Below, in pieces: positions 60,136 through 64,000 of a stretch of 64,000 nucleotides of DNA (the stretch's first letter is position 1; each line of letters opens with the position of its first letter). Source of the DNA: Haliscomenobacter sp041740695 (lineage in GTDB: Bacteria > Bacteroidota > Bacteroidia > Chitinophagales > Saprospiraceae); assembly GCF_041740695.1 (NCBI RefSeq), contig NZ_JBGSLK010000107.1, positions 1-64,000 on the forward strand, in the 5' to 3' direction. Both the position numbers and the translations under genes were made by a program. Under the pieces are notes generated by a model that saw nothing but the letters and a program-made list of their open reading frames with translations, made no database searches and was not told the DNA's origin.

Positions 60136-61455
60136 ATGAGAAAACAATGCTTAACACGGGCATTAACCATTTTGGCAGTATTGTGCTTTGCTGCCCATTT
60201 ACTACCTGCACAAGACCTGTTTGAGATCAAGTTTACCGACAAAGCGAGCGTCAAGTACAAGGGACTCCTGGTTATTTTTAACGACAGCAAAATGTACATG
60301 CGCGTGGCCTACAACGCCGAAAACATGTACAAAGTAGTGAACGTAGACTACAAATCTGAACATGGCAAAACGGATGGTAGCGAATACCTGGTACTCCTGG
60401 GCTCCAATCCAAAATTCATCACCGCTGCTGGCCAGTACGGCTACAACCCGGATCACATCATCTTTCTGGAAAACCAGGAAAAACCTTACCTGACCGACAA
60501 TCCCGATGACACCTCGAAACTACTGCACGCCGATTCCTTCAAAGCGCTGACGAAACAAGAAATCAACGATGCCTATCTGCGCGAGTTTTATTCCTCCACG
60601 GAATCGGATTACTTGGCTTTGCGCAAGATGTTTGGTATGGATTTGAGCACCCTGAAACTTAAACCCAATGTCAATACCAATACGGCGGGGACCACGATGC
60701 ACCTCATCATCGCCGCCAATACCAACATTGGGGACATTGGTATGAGTTGCAACCGGGATCAATCCGCCTTGACTGCCGAGTTTAAGGGCATTGCTTCATC
60801 GCTGGGCATCAGCTACAAACAGTACCTGATCAATGGCGACAACTTCACCAAAGCTGCCGTGCAGAGCACGTTGACTAGCTTGTATCCAGGTACAAACGAC
60901 ATTGTAATTTTTGTTTATCGTGGCCACGGTTTCCGCTGGAACGATCAACAAGGCGCCTGGCCTCAGTTGGACATGCGCAGTTCGCCTTACACCCGCATCG
61001 GGGATAACACCGCCCTCGATCTAGATTATGTGTTCAAAACCATCAAGGGTAAAGGTGGCCGTTTGAATATCGTTTTGGGGGATTGTTGCAACTCGACCAT
61101 CGACATACCCAGCCCTCTTACGGGTAGTGAATTCCTGGCCATGCAAGCCAACAACAATTACAACGATGAAAAATTGCGGGCCCTCTTTATGAACACCAAG
61201 GGCAACCTTCTGGCTACCGCAGCCAGTCCTGGGGAAGTTTCCTGGGCCAATAATTCCAATGGTGGATTTTTTACGGTGAGCTTTTTACAATCCTTGCGGG
61301 AAGAAATCAGCTTCATGCGTGATGATGCCGCTGATTGGCGTGATTTGATCAACAACACCGTAACTGGCGCGCGCAGAAAATCTTCCACCGGCGTATGCAG
61401 CAATTGTACCTTGCAAAACGGAATTTATCATTATGACGTTACGCCGAAAAACTAA
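60136..61455 (+). CDS. Caspase-family (metacaspase-like) secreted protein
   Basis: 439 aa. Signal peptide (MRKQCLTRALTILAVLCFAAHLLPAQ), an N-terminal beta-rich domain (about 25-160), then a caspase-like C14 domain (about 185-430). The catalytic dyad is visible: H264 in VYRGHGFR and C318 in VLGDCCNS; ANTNIGDIGMSCNRD at the start of the domain is the family's first strand. Metacaspases usually cleave after Arg/Lys and need calcium; here neither is shown. The next gene starts 5 bp after the stop, so they form a likely operon. Confidence 0.9.
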   Translation: MRKQCLTRALTILAVLCFAAHLLPAQDLFEIKFTDKASVKYKGLLVIFNDSKMYMRVAYNAENMYKVVNVDYKSEHGKTDGSEYLVLLGSNPKFITAAGQYGYNPDHIIFLENQEKPYLTDNPDDTSKLLHADSFKALTKQEINDAYLREFYSSTESDYLALRKMFGMDLSTLKLKPNVNTNTAGTTMHLIIAANTNIGDIGMSCNRDQSALTAEFKGIASSLGISYKQYLINGDNFTKAAVQSTLTSLYPGTNDIVIFVYRGHGFRWNDQQGAWPQLDMRSSPYTRIGDNTALDLDYVFKTIKGKGGRLNIVLGDCCNSTIDIPSPLTGSEFLAMQANNNYNDEKLRALFMNTKGNLLATAASPGEVSWANNSNGGFFTVSFLQSLREEISFMRDDAADWRDLINNTVTGARRKSSTGVCSNCTLQNGIYHYDVTPKN

Positions 61456-61460
61456 TTGTG

Positions 61461-61946
61461 ATGCCAAAACTACTCATGTGCTTGTTGAGTGTAGTCCTGC
61501 TGGGCAGTAAATCCTGTAGTTCCAAAGCCTTAGGTGACTTTGTCAACTTGTTAAAAACCTCGGACAAGGTCGAACTTTTTGCAGTGGAAGCCTTTCCAAC
61601 GGCTGCTCAGGAACAAACCCTGGACGCCACTTACGTAGCTGATTACAAGGTGAGTGAGTTTATTCCAACGGATCCGGTTGAAGCAACGGCCTTGACTCTT
61701 GCCTCGATAGAGGTCAAAAATTTTGATCTGATCAATGTCAAAAATTGCCCCTTCATGGCCAAGTACGCGCTGCGTTTCAGCAAAGGAAAGGATCGGATAA
61801 CAATGGTGATCAGCTCCTCGCCTTGTGGAAAAGCAAGGATGCTTTTTGCTTCGGGTGCCAAAGAAAGGAGCCTGGAGCTTACACCAGAGAACAGTTTGGA
61901 GGCAGCGATTCAAAAAATTGTGAGTAAACAAGCTATTGTCAAGTAG
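61461..61946 (+). CDS. Small secreted protein downstream of the caspase-like gene
   Basis: 161 aa, not recognised. N-terminus MPKLLMCLLSVVLLGSKSC looks like a signal peptide with a lipobox-like cysteine, so it may be a lipoprotein. Start ATG 61461, preceded by an in-frame GTG. Mature part is alpha/beta with a KNCPFMAKYALRF strand, SSSPCGKARMLF and a C-terminal helix; the two internal cysteines could form a disulfide. The 5-bp gap to the caspase-like gene suggests joint function, perhaps an inhibitor or substrate (inference only). Confidence 0.75.
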   Translation: MPKLLMCLLSVVLLGSKSCSSKALGDFVNLLKTSDKVELFAVEAFPTAAQEQTLDATYVADYKVSEFIPTDPVEATALTLASIEVKNFDLINVKNCPFMAKYALRFSKGKDRITMVISSSPCGKARMLFASGAKERSLELTPENSLEAAIQKIVSKQAIVK

Positions 61947-61970
61947 GGTAAACCGATGAGATAGCAAACC

Positions 61971-62010
61971 AAGCCACCCATGCCTTTAAGTTGGTCTGGG
62001 TGGCTTTTTT
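61971..62010 (+). terminator. Intrinsic terminator
   Basis: AAGCCACCCA (61971-61980) and TGGGTGGCTT (61997-62006) with T6. Ends the caspase-like operon. Confidence 0.9.
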
Positions 62011-62013
62011 GCA

Positions 62014-62136
62014 TAAGGGGCGATAAAAAAATAAATGTTCATTTTGCCAAAAGATTAGATGAGTAAACGGTTCATTTCAAGTGCCTCATCTAATCCTTTG
62101 GCTCAAAAAAAATGAACACTTATTTTTGCCCCACTA
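62014..62136 (-). repeat. Hairpin element, copy F, 123 bp
   Basis: TAAGGGGC at the left (one extra A) and CCCCACTA at the right. GATGAG pairs with CTCATC where all other copies have GATAAG/CTTATC, a compensatory pair change. No gene ends on it; it lies between the terminator and the next gene. Confidence 0.93.
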
Positions 62137-62154
62137 CTAAGCACAGGAACGGAA

Positions 62155-64000
62155 ATGAAAAATAAAAGCTTCCAACACTTCGGCATCCCTTTTGGGGTAA
62201 TCGTGGTACTATTTGTTTCGAGTCTTAACCTTTCGCCGACAGCTCCAAAAAGGCCAGAAGAGGTATGGGTCATTCGATCGGTTTTGGACAAACAACCCCG
62301 CATGCTCAGCGTTGCTTTGGATTCTTCCTGTTACATCGCTTATAGCCTGACTCGGTGTCAGTTGTATAAAGCCTGGAAAGGTGGGGTCTCTCTGGATGGG
62401 GCGCCATATACCGATAAAAAAGAAATTCAGCCAAGCTCATGGGGCGCCAGTTATTGGATAGATAGTACGAATACCAATCAATGGGGGGCTGTGAAAAACG
62501 GAATCAGTGTATTTAATAAAATCACCCACCAAGGGTATACGCTAAAAAACAATCAAATTTTCATTCGTTTTGCCCTGGTTTTAAGCTCGCATGACACGGT
62601 ATGGGTAGAAGAATGTCCAGAATTTGTTCAGGAAAAATCAGGAAAAATCGGATTGGAAAGAACCTTTAAAACCCAAAATGTTCCAGTGGGGGTGGAAGTC
62701 AATCTAAAATCTACCGGAACCCAAATCGCCCTGAAATCAAATGGTACTACCAGCTATACTGCCTATTTCAGTCCTTTGCCTGATCAAGTTCAGTTGATTC
62801 TCAAATCAGATCCAATCCACTCTGGCCGAGCATTGATGGAAAAAACCGATTGTTTTACTTGTCACAACATCCAGGAAGATGAAGTGGGCCCATCCTTCCA
62901 AAAGATCGCCCAAAAGTACCCCTACGATAAAAAAAATGTAGCGAAACTGTCCCTTAAAATAAAGAAAGGAAGCCGTGGAACCTGGGGAAATGGCCTGATG
63001 AATCCGCATCCGAATTTAACCAGCGCCGAATTAACCGCGATGGTCGAATATATCTTCACCTTAAAGCCCAAGGAAAAACCTCGTTCTACCCAAAAATTGG
63101 CAACACCTCCGCAAGATTTGCCTCAAAAACCCAAAGAACCAGGCTTTGGTGCGCCATTAGAAGGTGTGCATCCCAGCTATGATCTGGTCAATTTACATAC
63201 CGCCGCATTTAAGCCCCGGGTAGGTGGGTTGGCATTCCTCAGCGATGGGCGTTTGTTGGTGACCACTTGGGATAAGGTGGGTGGTGTGTACTTGCTGGAT
63301 GGAGTTACAGCTGGTGATGCGCGCAAAATTTCGGTGAAGCGCATCGCTTTTGGATTGGCGGAACCCTTGGGTATAGAAGTCGTCAACGACGAAATCTACG
63401 TTTTGCAAAAACAGGAATTAACCAAACTGGTAGACCTGGATGGAGACGAGATCATTGATGAGTACCAAACCATTTGCAATAGCTGGGATGTATCCGCAGA
63501 TTTTCATGAGTTTGCATTTGGGTTGGTGTACAAAGAGGGGTATTTCTATGCTGCGCTCTCCATGGCGATGCGGCTGAAACCAGGCGAAAAGCAGCTTCCT
63601 GACCGAGGTAAAACCATTAAAATCGCGAAAAATGGAAGTTTTGAAATGGTCAATTTTGGTTTGCGTACCCCCAATGGTATTGGATCGGGAGTCGATAACG
63701 AGTTATTTGTAACCGACAATCAAGGTCAATGGCTTCCTGCCAATAAATTGATTCATGTCAAGAAGGGAGAATACCACGGCATGCAATGGGGCTGGTTGAG
63801 TGATGATCCGGCCCCCGAAATGGCCATGCCAGCGATTTGGTTGCCCCAAAACGAGATTGGCAATTCACCCTCTGAGCCCGTGCTGATCCGGGAAGGCATT
63901 TTTAAAGGCCAAATGTTGCATGGAGACGTTACGTATGGGGGGATAAATCGTGATTATTTGGAAAAAATAGAGGGACAATACCAAGGCGCTGTATTTATGT
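62155..64000 (+). CDS. CxxCH cytochrome with glucose/sorbosone dehydrogenase-like propeller, partial
   Basis: Open frame from ATG 62155 to the window end, at least 615 aa. Signal-anchor-like N-terminus (MKNKSFQHFGIPFGVIVVLF), a beta-sandwich domain (about 30-215), then a cytochrome c domain with haem site CFTCH near 242 and a distal methionine candidate in LMNPHPN near 282, and from about 335 a propeller with PPNGIGSGVDNELFVTDNQGQW-like strands (LRTPNGIGSGVDNELF). Similar in theme to the protein at 4254: both couple one haem to a propeller, probably for oxidising a sugar and passing electrons to the respiratory chain. The C-terminus is outside the window. Confidence 0.9.
   Translation, partial: MKNKSFQHFGIPFGVIVVLFVSSLNLSPTAPKRPEEVWVIRSVLDKQPRMLSVALDSSCYIAYSLTRCQLYKAWKGGVSLDGAPYTDKKEIQPSSWGASYWIDSTNTNQWGAVKNGISVFNKITHQGYTLKNNQIFIRFALVLSSHDTVWVEECPEFVQEKSGKIGLERTFKTQNVPVGVEVNLKSTGTQIALKSNGTTSYTAYFSPLPDQVQLILKSDPIHSGRALMEKTDCFTCHNIQEDEVGPSFQKIAQKYPYDKKNVAKLSLKIKKGSRGTWGNGLMNPHPNLTSAELTAMVEYIFTLKPKEKPRSTQKLATPPQDLPQKPKEPGFGAPLEGVHPSYDLVNLHTAAFKPRVGGLAFLSDGRLLVTTWDKVGGVYLLDGVTAGDARKISVKRIAFGLAEPLGIEVVNDEIYVLQKQELTKLVDLDGDEIIDEYQTICNSWDVSADFHEFAFGLVYKEGYFYAALSMAMRLKPGEKQLPDRGKTIKIAKNGSFEMVNFGLRTPNGIGSGVDNELFVTDNQGQWLPANKLIHVKKGEYHGMQWGWLSDDPAPEMAMPAIWLPQNEIGNSPSEPVLIREGIFKGQMLHGDVTYGGINRDYLEKIEGQYQGAVFM

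Overview
The window looks like chromosome from a Bacteroidota bacterium, most likely a Saprospiraceae member close to Haliscomenobacter (inference, no search was run). Grounds: type IX secretion C-terminal sorting domains on two large secreted proteins, promoters of the form TTG-N20-TAnnTTTG (including one in front of a tRNA-Asn gene), a TonB-plug MG2-like protein, DUF4197 and DUF393 proteins, and a MacB/FtsX-type ABC pair. Coding is dense and mixed-strand, and the gaps are unusually rich in palindromes.

Layout. 1-2.8 kb: ABC transporter operon (permease, then ATPase running off the left edge), with a possible sigma-54 control region. 3.3-10.4 kb: secreted sugar isomerase-like protein, a large CxxCH haem/propeller/HEAT protein, a lamin-tail T9SS protein and a two-repeat secreted protein. 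10.6-14.6 kb: SpoIIM-like membrane protein, class III aminotransferase, GH25 lysozyme. 14.7-21 kb: [NiFe]-hydrogenase locus, with hypA-hypB-hypC leftward and hyaA-hyaB-hyaC-hyaD rightward; the small subunit has the six-cysteine proximal-cluster pattern of oxygen-tolerant group 1d uptake enzymes. 21-31.5 kb: MoaD-like protein, lytic transglycosylase, GNAT protein, a DUF4240 + URI/GIY-YIG-like gene pair, a helical-repeat protein, a seven-repeat propeller T9SS protein, asnS. 31.5-42 kb: DUF393 protein, radA, DUF4197, TetR + hydrolase, vanadium haloperoxidase, galE, cysQ, ybeY, anti-sigma-type kinase, Cys/Met-metabolism PLP enzyme. 42.1-44.3 kb: an AAA ATPase + DUF4435 (TOPRIM-like) pair with the composition and order of the PARIS anti-phage system. 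44.4-51.5 kb: amino acid permease, thioesterase, glycosyltransferase, aminopeptidase P, zinc-ribbon protein, Nif3-like protein, PfkB kinase. 51.6-64 kb: tRNA-Asn, a fused M1 aminopeptidase/beta-lactamase-like protein, LysM protein, TonB-plug protein, MFS transporter, caspase-like protein with a small partner, and a second CxxCH propeller protein running off the right edge.

The most striking non-coding content is a six-copy, 122-bp hairpin element (16226, 19428, 20283, 36293 [deleted core], 55269, 62014). Arm positions change in a compensatory way between copies. Both ends start TAG/CTA, and at three genes (hyaB, hyaC, the M1 fusion) the element supplies the stop codon itself; a fourth gene ends on the deleted copy. 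Three copies punctuate the hydrogenase locus. Separate classes are IS200/REP-type palindromes and a set of intergenic hairpins built from short tandem words whose sequence differs at each locus.
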